Assembly: GCA_903824295.1 (NCBI GenBank)
Contig: CAIJWE010000121.1
Location: 1-45,047, forward strand
Source: an uncultured Chlorobiaceae bacterium
Lineage (GTDB): Bacteria; Bacteroidota; Chlorobiia; Chlorobiales; Chlorobiaceae
DNA length: 45,047 bases
Direction of reading: 5' to 3'
This document shows positions 36,230 through 45,047 of the stretch, one piece after another (the first letter of the stretch is position 1; each line of letters opens with the position of its first letter). Both the position numbers and the translations under genes were made by a program. Under the pieces are notes generated by a model. It ran no database searches, was not told the origin of the DNA, and saw only the letters and a program-made list of their open reading frames with translations.

Positions 36230-36547
36230 ATGAACTCCTCACTTGCAAACAGATGGACGGCCTCCTTATCAATCACCGTCACGAAACAGAGTGAACAACG
36301 CTCCGTGACTGATCTGCAGGACGGGTGCCGTGTTGTTCTGTTCAATGATGAGGAGCATAGCTTCGACGAAGTGATTGAACAGATAATCAAAGCGATACGC
36401 TGCAATCGCCAGAAAGCCGAAAAACACACATGGGAAGTTCACACCCGTGGCCGCTCCATTGTATATATTGGTCCGCTCTTCCAGTGCCTGAAGGTAAGCT
36501 CAATTCTTGAAGAGATTGCTCTTAAAACCGAAATCCAGACTGGATAG
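36230..36547 (+). CDS. clpS: ClpS-like adaptor of the ClpAP/ClpCP protease
   Basis: 105 residues. After a 30-residue variable N-terminus it shows the ClpS core: [19 protein letters not shown] (with the substrate-binding Asn-Asp pair), [19 protein letters not shown] (with the conserved histidine of the binding pocket) and [16 protein letters not shown]. ClpS delivers proteins bearing N-degrons to the Clp ATPase. It is more divergent than typical ClpS: the usual TPMEFVV segment is HSFDEVI. No Clp ATPase gene is adjacent; it stands alone between the LD-carboxypeptidase and glyS. Confidence 0.8.
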   Translation: MNSSLANRWTASLSITVTKQSEQRSVTDLQDGCRVVLFNDEEHSFDEVIEQIIKAIRCNRQKAEKHTWEVHTRGRSIVYIGPLFQCLKVSSILEEIALKTEIQTG

Positions 36548-36745
36548 CCGTAACCCTGTGATAGAAATTGTATATAATTCATGAAGAGTCTCATTCGCCC
36601 GCCGCTGATTTATCGTATAGGTTATATTGCTGCCGACTCAGCCTTTCCCTATACACGGATTATCCTGCTTGCATTCTTAGTTTGAATGTTTTATCCTGTT
36701 GAAAGAAAGTCACCGTAAAGTTTTCCATAATATTGTTGATATATA

Positions 36746-38221
36746 ATGAGTAATACCGATCAAGCACGGGTGCAGAGTGTGAATATGCCCCCTGATAAAG
36801 TGATGCATAAACTGGTTTCTCTGGCCAAACGACGCGGCTTTATTTTTCCATCGTCTGAGATTTATGAGGGGCTCTCTTCATGCTTTGATTACGGACCCCT
36901 TGGCAGTGAGATGAAAAGGAATATCAAGGATCTCTGGTGGAACTCAATGACTCGATGCCATCAGAATATTGTTGGCCTTGATGCCGCCATCATGATGAAT
37001 CCGCGGGTTTGGGAGGCTTCAGGCCATGTGGCGAGTTTCAACGATCCGATGATTGACGATCGTACCACCAAAAGGCGCTACCGCGCTGACCACTTGATCG
37101 AGAATTATATAGAAAAGCTGCGCAGAGACAACAAGGAAGAGGAACTCCAGAGAGTACAGGGCGCTTATGAAGCTGTTGCCGTTGCGGAGGACTCGAACCG
37201 GGCTTTGTACGACATCATCATCGCAGAAGGAATCAAGGCTCAGGATACGGGATCAGGTGACTGGACTGAGGTGCGCCAGTTCAACCTGATGTTCCAGTGC
37301 AATATGGGTGCTGTGGCTGACAAATCAAGTATTGTCTACCTGCGCCCTGAAACTGCGCAGGGGATTTTTGTGAATTTCCACAACGTTCGTGAGTCATCGC
37401 GCATGAAGGTGCCATTCGGTATTGCGCAAATAGGCAAAGCCTTTCGTAACGAGATTGTGAAGGGAAACTTTATCTTCCGTATGGTGGAGTTTGAACAGAT
37501 GGAGATGCAGTACTTTGTCAAACCCGGCACACAAAGAGAGGCGTTCGAGGCCTGGCGTGAAGAGCGCTTCGCCTGGTACACCACGGCACTCGGCATCAGC
37601 AAAAAGAAACTTCACTGGTACAAACATGACAAGCTGGCCCACTACGCCGATCTTGCCTACGATATCAAGTTCGAATTTCCTTTCGGGGTTGAGGAAATAG
37701 AGGGCATTCACTCCAGAACTGATTTTGACCTGAAACAGCATCAGGAGTTTTCAGGCAAAAATATGGAGTATATCGATCAACTCACCAATGAGCGCTACCT
37801 CCCTTACGTGGTTGAAACCTCTGCCGGGTGCGACCGTCTTTTTCTTGCGTTGCTTGCAGATGCCTACACGGAAGATACCGTTGACGGTGATGAGCGTGTA
37901 GTCTTGAAGCTGTCACCGAAAGTTGCGCCGGTAAAAGCCGCATTACTGCCTCTGATGAAAAAGGGAGGGATGGGAGAAAAAGCTTCTCAGCTTCGAGATG
38001 AACTTTCGCATGATTTTCTTGTTCAGTATGATGATGCGGGTTCTATCGGGAAACGCTATCGCCGCCAGGACGAGATTGGGACACCCTTCTGTATCACCGT
38101 TGATCATCAGTCACTTGAAGAAAACAGTGTTACTGTGCGCTACCGCGACACGGCAACACAAGAGAGGATTGATATTTCGAGGGTACGGGAATTTATAGCA
38201 TCAAAAATAATCAAGCTTTAA
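36746..38221 (+). CDS. glyS: Glycyl-tRNA synthetase, homodimeric class II type
   Basis: 491 residues, single-chain eukaryote/archaea-like type. It starts with the motif 1 region LAKRRGFIFPSSEIYEG and CFDYGPLGSEMKRN, has the acidic WEASGHVASFNDPM, motif 2 QIGKAFRNEIVKGNFIFRMVEFEQMEMQ split around the loop, and motif 3 ETSAGCDRLFLALLADAY; an anticodon-binding domain (VAPVKAALLPLMKK) ends it. It charges tRNA-Gly with glycine. Three bases before the next gene (geranylgeranyl reductase), so the two may be co-transcribed. Confidence 0.97.
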   Translation: MSNTDQARVQSVNMPPDKVMHKLVSLAKRRGFIFPSSEIYEGLSSCFDYGPLGSEMKRNIKDLWWNSMTRCHQNIVGLDAAIMMNPRVWEASGHVASFNDPMIDDRTTKRRYRADHLIENYIEKLRRDNKEEELQRVQGAYEAVAVAEDSNRALYDIIIAEGIKAQDTGSGDWTEVRQFNLMFQCNMGAVADKSSIVYLRPETAQGIFVNFHNVRESSRMKVPFGIAQIGKAFRNEIVKGNFIFRMVEFEQMEMQYFVKPGTQREAFEAWREERFAWYTTALGISKKKLHWYKHDKLAHYADLAYDIKFEFPFGVEEIEGIHSRTDFDLKQHQEFSGKNMEYIDQLTNERYLPYVVETSAGCDRLFLALLADAYTEDTVDGDERVVLKLSPKVAPVKAALLPLMKKGGMGEKASQLRDELSHDFLVQYDDAGSIGKRYRRQDEIGTPFCITVDHQSLEENSVTVRYRDTATQERIDISRVREFIASKIIKL

Positions 38222-38224
38222 GCC

Positions 38225-39367
38225 ATGCGTTACGATGTCGCAGTAATCGGTGGCGGCCCTTCGGGTGCCATCGCAGCAGCCGTACTGGCAACGGCCGGAA
38301 TCTCAACAGTTCTTATTGAGCGAAACCTTGAAAACATTAAACCCTGTGGAGGCGCAATTCCTCTTGGCCTTATCGAAGAGTTTCAAATTCCTGACGAACT
38401 GATCGAAAAAAAGCTGTCAAGTATGAGAGCCCGCTCTCCAAAAGGGAGAATCATTGAGATGCAGATGCCAAACGGCTATGTAGGCATGGTACGGCGGGAA
38501 AAATTTGACAGCTATCTGCGTTCAGAAGCTGAAAGGGCGGGGGCTGTTGTGGTCGAAGGGCTTGTGAAATCAATTGCGAACTCAGGCGACGGCTTTGTTA
38601 TCAATACCCTTAACGATAAGGTACCATCTCTGCGTGTCCGCAGGATTATCGGAGCAGATGGAGCAAACTCTAAAACGGCCATTGATCTGCACTTTCCGCC
38701 CAACGAGCTGAAGGTAATTGCCATGCAGCAGCGATTCAAATACACTCCAGCCATCCAGGACTTCAGTGATACCATTGAAATCTGGTTTGACGGCGATGTC
38801 TCTCCTGACTTTTATGGCTGGATTTTTCCCAAGGCCGACCATCTGGCTATTGGTACCGGGACTGATGACAGGCACCACAACATCAAAATTCTCCAGAAAC
38901 GCTTTATTGAAAAAATAGGGATCACCGATGAGCCCTATCTCGACGAAGCGGCTAAAATTCCGATGAAACCACGGAAATCATTTACCCAGGAAAAGGCCAT
39001 TCTGGTCGGTGATGCTGCAGGCTTGGTTACCCCTGCAAACGGGGAGGGTATTTTTTTCGCGATGCGCTCAGGAAAGCTTGGGGCAGAGGCTATGATTAAG
39101 CACCTTAACCATAAAAAGCCACTGAAGAGTTATGAAAAAGAGTTTCGCAAACTCTATGCACCTATCTTTTTTGGCCTTGATGTTTTACAGTCAGTATACT
39201 ACCGCAACAACCGGCTCAGGGAGAGTTTTGTCGCGATTTGTGCTGACGAAGATGTACAGCGGATTACCTTCGACTCCTATCTCTATAAAAAAATGGTGCC
39301 GGCGCCATGGTCGACTCAGATGAAAATTATTTTTAAAAACGTCTACCATATGATCAAGGGCTCTTGA
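38225..39367 (+). CDS. Geranylgeranyl reductase family flavoprotein (BchP/ChlP-like)
   Basis: 380 residues, as in BchP/ChlP. FAD-binding Rossmann start [34 protein letters not shown] (the conserved CGG loop), the second FAD motif [23 protein letters not shown], and a C-terminal helical end with [13 protein letters not shown]. Family members reduce the geranylgeranyl tail of (bacterio)chlorophyll precursors to phytyl, or of lipids. In green sulfur bacteria it fits bacteriochlorophyll a synthesis; a homologue for other isoprenoids is possible. The next gene starts directly at its stop (TGAATG), so they are coupled. Confidence 0.92.
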   Translation: MRYDVAVIGGGPSGAIAAAVLATAGISTVLIERNLENIKPCGGAIPLGLIEEFQIPDELIEKKLSSMRARSPKGRIIEMQMPNGYVGMVRREKFDSYLRSEAERAGAVVVEGLVKSIANSGDGFVINTLNDKVPSLRVRRIIGADGANSKTAIDLHFPPNELKVIAMQQRFKYTPAIQDFSDTIEIWFDGDVSPDFYGWIFPKADHLAIGTGTDDRHHNIKILQKRFIEKIGITDEPYLDEAAKIPMKPRKSFTQEKAILVGDAAGLVTPANGEGIFFAMRSGKLGAEAMIKHLNHKKPLKSYEKEFRKLYAPIFFGLDVLQSVYYRNNRLRESFVAICADEDVQRITFDSYLYKKMVPAPWSTQMKIIFKNVYHMIKGS

Positions 39368-40066
39368 ATGCTGCTCTCTGTTCCAAACTGGATCATCCAT
39401 CTCTCATCAGCGCTTGAATGGGGAATTGCTGCGGCCCTGTTCTTTCATTATGGAAGAATAACGGGGCGGCGCGATATCCGTCTCTTTGGCCTTGCTATGC
39501 TGCCGCACTGGAGTGGTAGTTTTTTTGTGCTGGGTTATCATATCTCCGGCGATACCATTCCGTTGCTGCTCGACATGTCGGAACTCATTAACCTTTTTGG
39601 CAGTACTGCGCTCTTGCTTGCAACTCTGAATCTGTTGAAATCGACAAAGAAAACCTCTTCTACAGCTCCTGCGGCCGCTCTTGCCGCCATAATGATTGCT
39701 GGAAAGCCACAATCATGGCTTGGGGCAGATATCTTTGACGCCATTCTGCAGCTCTCAAGCGTTGTTTATATCACCTTTCTTGTGCTGCTGCTGGTACTCT
39801 ACCGTCGCGACCGGACTATTTTTTCCGGGCTGACGGTTGCCGGCTTCTGGTTTGTGCTGCTTTTCATCTCGGTCACGATCTTTTGCATGTACCTCGCCAC
39901 CGAAGTAAGGGGTTATGCAACGCTATCACACGATGACCTGCTGCACGGTGCTGCCGAAAGCCTGCTGAGCGTCAGTAATCTCATGATTGCCATCGGGGCA
40001 CACCGCAAGATCAGAGAGTATGAACGGGAGCAGTTGCGACGCGATTCAGGGATGAAGAATTCTTGA
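39368..40066 (+). CDS. DUF2499/Ycf49-like multi-spanning membrane protein
   Basis: 232 residues, about six to seven membrane helices. The opening LLSVPNWIIHLSSALEWGIA and GLAMLPHWSGSFFVLGYH resemble DUF2499 (Ycf49-like) proteins of cyanobacteria and plastids, whose starts read PTWI.HVSS..EW and a conserved MLP segment; a second hydrophobic half (DILQLSS-type, LVLLLVLYRRDR) resembles the following DUF3593 part. The function is unknown; its coupling to a geranylgeranyl reductase points to the photosynthetic membrane. Translation starts right after the reductase stop. Its 3' end overlaps the convergent ctpA gene by 21 bases. The family call is from recall. Confidence 0.75.
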   Translation: MLLSVPNWIIHLSSALEWGIAAALFFHYGRITGRRDIRLFGLAMLPHWSGSFFVLGYHISGDTIPLLLDMSELINLFGSTALLLATLNLLKSTKKTSSTAPAAALAAIMIAGKPQSWLGADIFDAILQLSSVVYITFLVLLLVLYRRDRTIFSGLTVAGFWFVLLFISVTIFCMYLATEVRGYATLSHDDLLHGAAESLLSVSNLMIAIGAHRKIREYEREQLRRDSGMKNS

Positions 40067-41776
40067 ATATTTCCTTGAATCCGAAAGCTCTTCAACGGCC
40101 TTTTTTACCACAGGGTCGTGGTCAAGTTCGGCATGCCGTGCAATGTGTTCATCATAATGGCGGAGAATCTCCACTTCAAGTTCCTCTGCAACTTTTGATG
40201 ACTCTTTTGTAATTTCCAGCTCTTTGAGCAGATCAATCTTCCGCTGAAAAGCCGTGATGTATTGCAGAGAACTGTCGGTAGTCTCAGGCTGAACTTTCTT
40301 CATGCTCTCCTTCAGCTCATTGAAGCGGCGTTCAGGGTCTGAAGTGTAAACAAATTTTTTGCTCCGCAGAAAGTCGGAGAATAACGCCATCAGTGCAGGA
40401 CGGTCGAGCGGCAGTGATGGCTGAAGGGGGTGAGTCGAGCGATAGGCTGAGGCGAACAGAAAGAAAAACCCCTTCTTGCTGAGCTCCGAAAGGTAGGGGG
40501 ATTCGGGTGGCTCAGAGACCTCAATATCGGGCATAATGCCACCTCCACCGTAGACTTTTCTCCTTCCTTTGGTGTAAAACATCTCAGATACCTTTTTGCC
40601 CGGAACCCTCAGAAGTACCTTGCGTGATTCGTTCACCGCATTATTGCTTTCTTTCTGGATCAAGCGGCCGGAAGGTGTATAATATTTTGATGTTGTCACC
40701 TTCAGTGCGGTGTTATAAGAGAGCCTGAAAACCGACTGTACCAGTCCTTTGCCGTAAGAGCGTTCACCTATGATAATCCCTCGGTCAAGATCCTGAATGG
40801 CGCCGACAACAATTTCTGCCGCAGAGGCGCTCTGAGCGTTGATTAGTATCGCAAGGGGAAGCAGTGCATCAAGTGGAGGCGCCCCGGTTACATAGGATTT
40901 TGCTGTTTCCGGCAATCGCCCCCGAATGGAGACAACCTCACTGCCGTTTGGAACAAAAAGCGAAGCAACATCAACGGCAACATTGAGCAGTCCGCCGGGA
41001 TTGTTTCTAAGATCAAGGATCAGCCCTTTCAGCGGGATATGCCGCTCCGCAGCCTGACGCACAAGCCCCTGAAAGGCATCACGCAGGTCGACGGTCGAAC
41101 GGGCTCCGAAGCTTTTCATTTCAATGTAGCCTATACTGCCAAAAAATCCGGAATAATTCACCGTGCTCACCCGCACCTCCTCCCGAGTCAGCCTTACCAA
41201 AAAAGGGTGAGTGCCCTGACGCTCAAGCTTGAAAAGCAAGGGTGTTCCGGCAGCACCCTTGATCAACGCCTTGACCTTGTCCAGCGATATCTTGGTGACT
41301 CTCTCGTTGTTAATGGCCACAATGCGGTCACCAACTTTGATGCCCACTTTTGATGCAGCATAACCATCAACCACGGAGGTAACAAAAACCGAACCATCAA
41401 GAGAGGCAATGGAGATGCCGATACCTACATACTGTCCGCTGGTCATCTCATCGAGCTCATCGGAGTCATGTTCATCAAGAAAAACAGTGTACTGGTCAAG
41501 GGTGCGAAGCATGCCATCAATACCCGCATACATCAGCCCGCTGACATTGAGCGTATCAACATAGCTTTTTGAAACCTCGCGATAGACCTCATCCAAGAGA
41601 TTGATGCTTTTTACAATCTCGAAATACTCTTTATCTGTCGAATTGGCAGGAACGGAGTGGGGAGGTGGTGAGGAAAGGGATACGGAAGGAACTGTACAGA
41701 AAAGGAAAAAAGCTGCCATCAAGCACGCTACACCCGGCAGCCTTCCTCTGGTATTCTTTCCGTTCCTCTGCATCAT
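40046..41776 (-). CDS. C-terminal processing protease, S41 family (CtpA-like)
   Basis: 576 residues. An N-terminal signal anchor (PGVACLMAAFFLFCTVPSV), a PDZ domain (YVGIGISIASLDGSVFVTSV and KVGIKVGDRIVAINNERV) and the S41 catalytic domain with GLILDLRNNPGGLL, the nucleophile in NAQSASAAEIV and the lysine in ERSYGKGLVQS. The C-terminal 150 residues form a coiled-coil rich extension typical of CtpA in Bacteroidota/Chlorobi. It trims periplasmic proteins, for instance lipoproteins or precursors. The ATG directly abuts the stop of dapD (AAGGTGAATGATG), so the two are translationally coupled; a second ATG follows the first. Confidence 0.93.
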   Translation of the reverse strand: MMQRNGKNTRGRLPGVACLMAAFFLFCTVPSVSLSSPPPHSVPANSTDKEYFEIVKSINLLDEVYREVSKSYVDTLNVSGLMYAGIDGMLRTLDQYTVFLDEHDSDELDEMTSGQYVGIGISIASLDGSVFVTSVVDGYAASKVGIKVGDRIVAINNERVTKISLDKVKALIKGAAGTPLLFKLERQGTHPFLVRLTREEVRVSTVNYSGFFGSIGYIEMKSFGARSTVDLRDAFQGLVRQAAERHIPLKGLILDLRNNPGGLLNVAVDVASLFVPNGSEVVSIRGRLPETAKSYVTGAPPLDALLPLAILINAQSASAAEIVVGAIQDLDRGIIIGERSYGKGLVQSVFRLSYNTALKVTTSKYYTPSGRLIQKESNNAVNESRKVLLRVPGKKVSEMFYTKGRRKVYGGGGIMPDIEVSEPPESPYLSELSKKGFFFLFASAYRSTHPLQPSLPLDRPALMALFSDFLRSKKFVYTSDPERRFNELKESMKKVQPETTDSSLQYITAFQRKIDLLKELEITKESSKVAEELEVEILRHYDEHIARHAELDHDPVVKKAVEELSDSRKYSRILHP

Positions 41777-42640
41777 TCACCTTAAAGCGTCTTCAAGAGC
41801 CGTCGCACTGTCGGTCCGCTCGTCACGGTATTTTATGATTATCGGCGTATAGATGGAAAGTCCGTGTTCAGCAGCAAAATCCCCCTTGATTCTTCGTGAT
41901 CCGGCAACAACGACCGCGCCGGCAGGAATTATAAGAGGAGCGTCGGGGTTTTTGCGATAAATAGCATTGCGTTCCATGTCGTATACAGGCGTTGAGCCGT
42001 TCAGGATCACTCCGGTACCAATAACCGCCCGTTCTCTCACAATGGTTCCCTCATAAATGCCGCAGTTCCCTCCAACCATTACCTCATCCTCAATAATAAC
42101 CGGCATGGCTCCGACTGGTTCAAGCACACCGCCAACCTGAACACCCGCAGAAAGATGCACTTTTTTGCCAACCTGAGCGCAACTCCCCACAAGGGCATGG
42201 GAATCAATCATGGTTCCCGCGTCAACATAGGCACCGACATTGACGTAAGCCGGAGGCATCATGACGACAGAAGGAGCCAGATAGGAGCCGTCCCGTACCG
42301 CAGATCCCCCGGGAACAATGCGGACATTATTCTCCATGGTTATCTTTTTCAGAGGCCAGGTGTCCTTATCAAAAAAACTAAACCCTGTACCGTGCTCATC
42401 AAGCGACACATAGCTTCCCTGAAGTCTGCCAAGACGCATGCCGAGAAGAATCCCCTCCTTGACCCAGAAGTTGACCCGCCACTCCCCACCTGATTTTTCC
42501 GCAGCCCTTACCAGCCCCTCGTTGAGCAACTGCTTGAACTGGTTAAAAACGGTACGCGCTTCAGGAATTTCCCAGAGCGCGGCAGCTCCAAGCGATGAAA
42601 AACCAAGAATTGACTCTTTCAATGCATCATACTGTCCCAT
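41777..42640 (-). CDS. dapD: Tetrahydrodipicolinate N-succinyltransferase
   Basis: 287 residues, full length (about 275 usual). An N-terminal helical domain (residues 1-100) is followed by the left-handed beta-helix of hexapeptide repeats: [20 protein letters not shown] split over coils, [30 protein letters not shown] and AVIGTGVIL. Key features VGGV..P and the acidic DAGTMID match DapD. It uses succinyl-CoA in lysine/diaminopimelate synthesis. Middle gene of the rng-dapD-ctpA operon: 24 bases after rng and abutting ctpA. Confidence 0.96.
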   Translation of the reverse strand: MGQYDALKESILGFSSLGAAALWEIPEARTVFNQFKQLLNEGLVRAAEKSGGEWRVNFWVKEGILLGMRLGRLQGSYVSLDEHGTGFSFFDKDTWPLKKITMENNVRIVPGGSAVRDGSYLAPSVVMMPPAYVNVGAYVDAGTMIDSHALVGSCAQVGKKVHLSAGVQVGGVLEPVGAMPVIIEDEVMVGGNCGIYEGTIVRERAVIGTGVILNGSTPVYDMERNAIYRKNPDAPLIIPAGAVVVAGSRRIKGDFAAEHGLSIYTPIIIKYRDERTDSATALEDALR

Positions 42641-42664
42641 AAAGCTTGCCCTGCTGTTTTACTG

Positions 42665-44359
42665 TTAAATGTCGCCATATTCGGCGGTAATATCTTTGTT
42701 GTTTTTTCTGCTGTAAAAGCGGAAATCATCACTTCTGAGACTCTCATCCGGCTTTACCTGTACAAACAGCATGTGCTGAAGAAACCACTTCAATTCAGTC
42801 TTCATGTCACTGTTCTGCAATGGTTCAACAACCGTCGGGCTGACATAGAGGTCGAGCTGTTGAAACTTCATGGGGTGCTGAAGCGCATACTTCCTGAGCC
42901 ACCGCTCAATCTGGTTGATGGTGGTAAACCTTGCCTGTACCACGCCGCTTCCCCCGCAGGCAGGACACTGATCACCCATCCGCTGCATCAGGCTTGGGCG
43001 TATCCGTTCACGCGTAATCTGCATTATTCCGAAATCGGACATAGGAAGAATATTCGATTTTGCCCGATCATTGCGTAACTCGGTTTTCATGGAGTCATAG
43101 ACTTTCTTGGCATTTTTCTGGTCAAGCATATCGATAAAGTCCACCACAATAATACCTCCGATATCACGCAACCGCAACTGCCGCACAACTTCCCGCGCAG
43201 CCTCGAGGTTGGTTTTCAGCGAGTTCTCCTCCTGCTCCCGCTTGGCAGCATACCTGCCGCTGTTGACGTCAACAACCACCATCGCTTCGGTGTGCTCAAT
43301 GATGATATAACCGCCCGACTTGAGCCACACTTTGCGAGAAAAAATTGACTCTACATCCTTGGCAATCCCGTACCCCTCGAAAAGGGGAAGCTTTCCCTGA
43401 TAGAAGGTGACATTTTTTACCATCTCAGGCGCAGCCCACTGGATATAGTTCAGCGTCTCCTTGTGGATCAACGGTGAATTTGCAACAATTTCAGTAACAT
43501 CAGAGGTAAGCGAATCGCGCAGAACACTTGATATAATGGTATCTTCTTTGAAAATCAACTGCGGAGGGGCCGCATCCTGCAACTTTTCCTCAATCTGCGT
43601 CCATTTGGCAAGTAACTTTTCAAGATCCTGCTTCAACAGCGTTTCCTCCTGATCCTCGGCTACGGTGCGTATAATGGCTCCAAAACCTTCCGGCAAAATG
43701 GACCGCACGAGCTTTTTCAGCCTTGAGCGTTCCTTGCGCGCAATGACCCTCCGCGAAACGGCAACCTGACCGCCACCAAAAGGAAGGAGTACCATAAAAC
43801 GCCCGGCAATGGTAATATCTGAGGTAAGGCGGGAGCCCTTGCTGCTGATCGGTTCTTTGATGACCTGCACAAGAATGGAGTCGTTCGGTTTGAGTTTGGT
43901 GGCAATCAACTGGGTATAAGACTGCCTCTTTTCCGTTTTTTCCTGCTCATCAACAGGATTCCTTTTGGCTCCGCTGCGCGCAGCGCTTTTAATACCCGTT
44001 CCGGAGTGAGGTTCTTCACTTGAACGGACAGCAGAGAGTGTTTCATCAGTATCGGAATCCTCCCCACCGCCATTCTCATCATCATCATCATCCTCAATCA
44101 GTGCTCGATAATCTTCATTTGTGGTGCCCACATCGGAAAAGTGCAAGAAACCGTCTGACTTCTGCCCGATATCAACAAAAGCCGCCTTCAGTCCCTCCAC
44201 AACCTTATGCACACGACCAAGATAGATATCACCGATACTTCTGCGGCTCTCGGGGCGCTCAATAATCAACTCAACCAGACGTCCCTCCTCAACCAGCGCA
44301 ACCTGTATCTCGTCGCCGGTCTTGTTCATCAGCAACTGTTTATTCGAACTTTTTTTCAT
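42665..44359 (-). CDS. rng: Ribonuclease E/G family endoribonuclease
   Basis: 564 residues. The N-terminal S1 domain ([24 protein letters not shown]) is interrupted by an insertion (about residues 90-170) that is very acidic ([16 protein letters not shown]) and then basic. The catalytic part shows [12 protein letters not shown] and [12 protein letters not shown] with the Mg-binding aspartates, and a zinc-link motif CPACGGSG. Rne/Rng enzymes process rRNA and decay mRNA at single-stranded A/U sites. The RNase E C-terminal scaffold is absent, so RNase G-like. First gene of the operon with dapD and ctpA. Confidence 0.94.
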   Translation of the reverse strand: MKKSSNKQLLMNKTGDEIQVALVEEGRLVELIIERPESRRSIGDIYLGRVHKVVEGLKAAFVDIGQKSDGFLHFSDVGTTNEDYRALIEDDDDDENGGGEDSDTDETLSAVRSSEEPHSGTGIKSAARSGAKRNPVDEQEKTEKRQSYTQLIATKLKPNDSILVQVIKEPISSKGSRLTSDITIAGRFMVLLPFGGGQVAVSRRVIARKERSRLKKLVRSILPEGFGAIIRTVAEDQEETLLKQDLEKLLAKWTQIEEKLQDAAPPQLIFKEDTIISSVLRDSLTSDVTEIVANSPLIHKETLNYIQWAAPEMVKNVTFYQGKLPLFEGYGIAKDVESIFSRKVWLKSGGYIIIEHTEAMVVVDVNSGRYAAKREQEENSLKTNLEAAREVVRQLRLRDIGGIIVVDFIDMLDQKNAKKVYDSMKTELRNDRAKSNILPMSDFGIMQITRERIRPSLMQRMGDQCPACGGSGVVQARFTTINQIERWLRKYALQHPMKFQQLDLYVSPTVVEPLQNSDMKTELKWFLQHMLFVQVKPDESLRSDDFRFYSRKNNKDITAEYGDI

Positions 44360-44687
44360 GTATTTCCTCTTTTATGATGGCAAGGGCCAGGGGAAGAGGC
44401 CCTCTCATAACCTTTTAAAAATAGGTATTAACAAGTATCGGATCCCCAAAATCACGCCAGCCCTTACCCGTGAGCATCGTTCAGCAGATAACTTTTTTTG
44501 CGTCATACTGCCAGCGAGTGCCGTCAGCCAGGAAAACGGCCTGAACGGCCCGCAAACCGACAGTTAAGATAAGAAATAATCGACAGGAAACCGCCAACAA
44601 GAGCGAGGATGATGGGGCGCACCCGGATATCCAGATTTCAACCATACAAGATTCATCGGGGAGCGGAACTCTTTCGACGCTTATTGC

Positions 44688-44737
44688 AAAAAAAAAGTAG
44701 TGCGCAGGACTTGTTGCCTCTTTCTGCTGCTCACTAC
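44688..44737 (-). terminator. Possible minus-strand intrinsic terminator, orphan
   Basis: Read on the minus strand: GTAGTG...GCAG, loop, CTGC.CACTAC (arms 44737-44732 and 44702-44697, with bulges), followed by nine T (44696-44688). No minus-strand gene is seen upstream of it, so it might end a small RNA or be chance. Confidence 0.4.
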
Positions 44738-44798
44738 GTTATGATAGACGTTACCTTGGATTCACTGGTAATTAGATATATGCTTCCGTTTGCTTATT

Positions 44799-44816
44799 GA
44801 CTTACTCCGGTAAGTC
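44799..44816. other. Hairpin, 7-bp stem with tetraloop
   Basis: GACTTAC (44799-44805), TCCG loop, GTAAGTC (44810-44816). No T-run follows on either side. Confidence 0.45.
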
Positions 44817-45032
44817 CTCAACTTATTCATTGTCGAAAAATCGGGAGTGACGATTAAATTAGATTTTCGATCGGTACTCTACCATGCAAAAGGTTGTAAA
44901 AGGCTGATATTTAGCTGATATTTCGCCAAATTTGAAGTTTATTGTAAAGAAAGGAGCAGAAAAGATTAGGAATGGAAGGATAAAGATGATACATTGGGAA
45001 CCCACTGAAGAAGAGCCGAAAGGGGAAAGCTG

Positions 45033-45039
45033 AGGAGGG
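45033..45039 (+). promoter_or_regulatory. Strong ribosome-binding site of a gene beyond the window
   Basis: AGGAGGG followed by AAAAAGAG at the window end. A start codon is expected just past 45047. Confidence 0.55.
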
Positions 45040-45047
45040 AAAAAGAG

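Larger units (their letters stand above)
44360..45047. other. Gene-free region upstream of rng
   Basis: 688 bases. No open frame looks like a real gene. Two hairpins stand out (44688-44737 with a minus-strand T-run and 44799-44816), and a direct repeat GCTGATATTT occurs twice near 44903-44925. From about 44945 the sequence becomes purine-rich and ends in a strong ribosome-binding site. A 15-codon ORF at 44986 is too short to claim. Confidence 0.5.

Overview
The window looks like chromosome of a green sulfur bacterium (Chlorobiaceae, Chlorobium-like). The indicators are a stand-alone atpD-atpC pair with a very short epsilon subunit, a GTP-type PEP carboxykinase close by, a geranylgeranyl reductase of the (bacterio)chlorophyll type, a DUF2499/Ycf49-like membrane protein otherwise recalled from oxygenic phototrophs, and an acetate permease. 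This is inferred from gene content; no rRNA is present.

Layout. 1-1776: end of an RND efflux operon (AcrB-like pump, then a NodT/OprM-like outer-membrane lipoprotein broken by one extra C in a C5 run). 2265-3850: an OmpA-domain protein and a small lipoprotein. About 3876-4192: a decayed IS4/IS1634-type transposase end. 4445-11796 (minus): a three-gene conflict-system operon made of a SLOG-domain multi-TM protein, a protein with three TIR-like domains, and a 1407-residue nSTAND1 NTPase with a TM segment, a long YD-like repeat array and a PDZ-like end. 12239-14418: ACT-domain protein, aminotransferase and a chagasin-type protease inhibitor. 14505-21308: a sigma-54 enhancer-binding regulator divergent from a TolC / UspA / EmrA / EmrB efflux operon that has a textbook -24/-12 promoter. 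21501-23861: a small ORF with a strong sigma-70 promoter, a GGDEF diguanylate cyclase, an ImmA/IrrE remnant and a YecA/SEC-C protein. 23886-26002: an MFS exporter and an acetate permease. 26217-30131: a SNF2 ATPase with a SWIM zinc-finger partner. 30221-33177: dodecin, pckG and a ResA-like thioredoxin. 33279-35146: tRNA-Thr and atpDC. 35207-40066: LD-carboxypeptidase, ClpS, glyS, geranylgeranyl reductase and DUF2499 protein. 40046-44359 (minus): rng-dapD-ctpA. 44360-45047: no gene, but two hairpins and a strong ribosome-binding site for a gene beyond the window.

The most interesting region is the minus-strand operon at 4445-11796. TIR enzymes make NAD-derived signals and SLOG domains bind such nucleotides (the logic of Thoeris), while STAND NTPases commonly act as invader sensors. 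The gene set suggests a chain from sensor (nSTAND1 plus repeats) to signal producer (TIR) to membrane-damaging effector (SLOG-TM). That chain is inference. The domain calls and the TAATG overlap between the TIR and nSTAND1 genes are directly visible.
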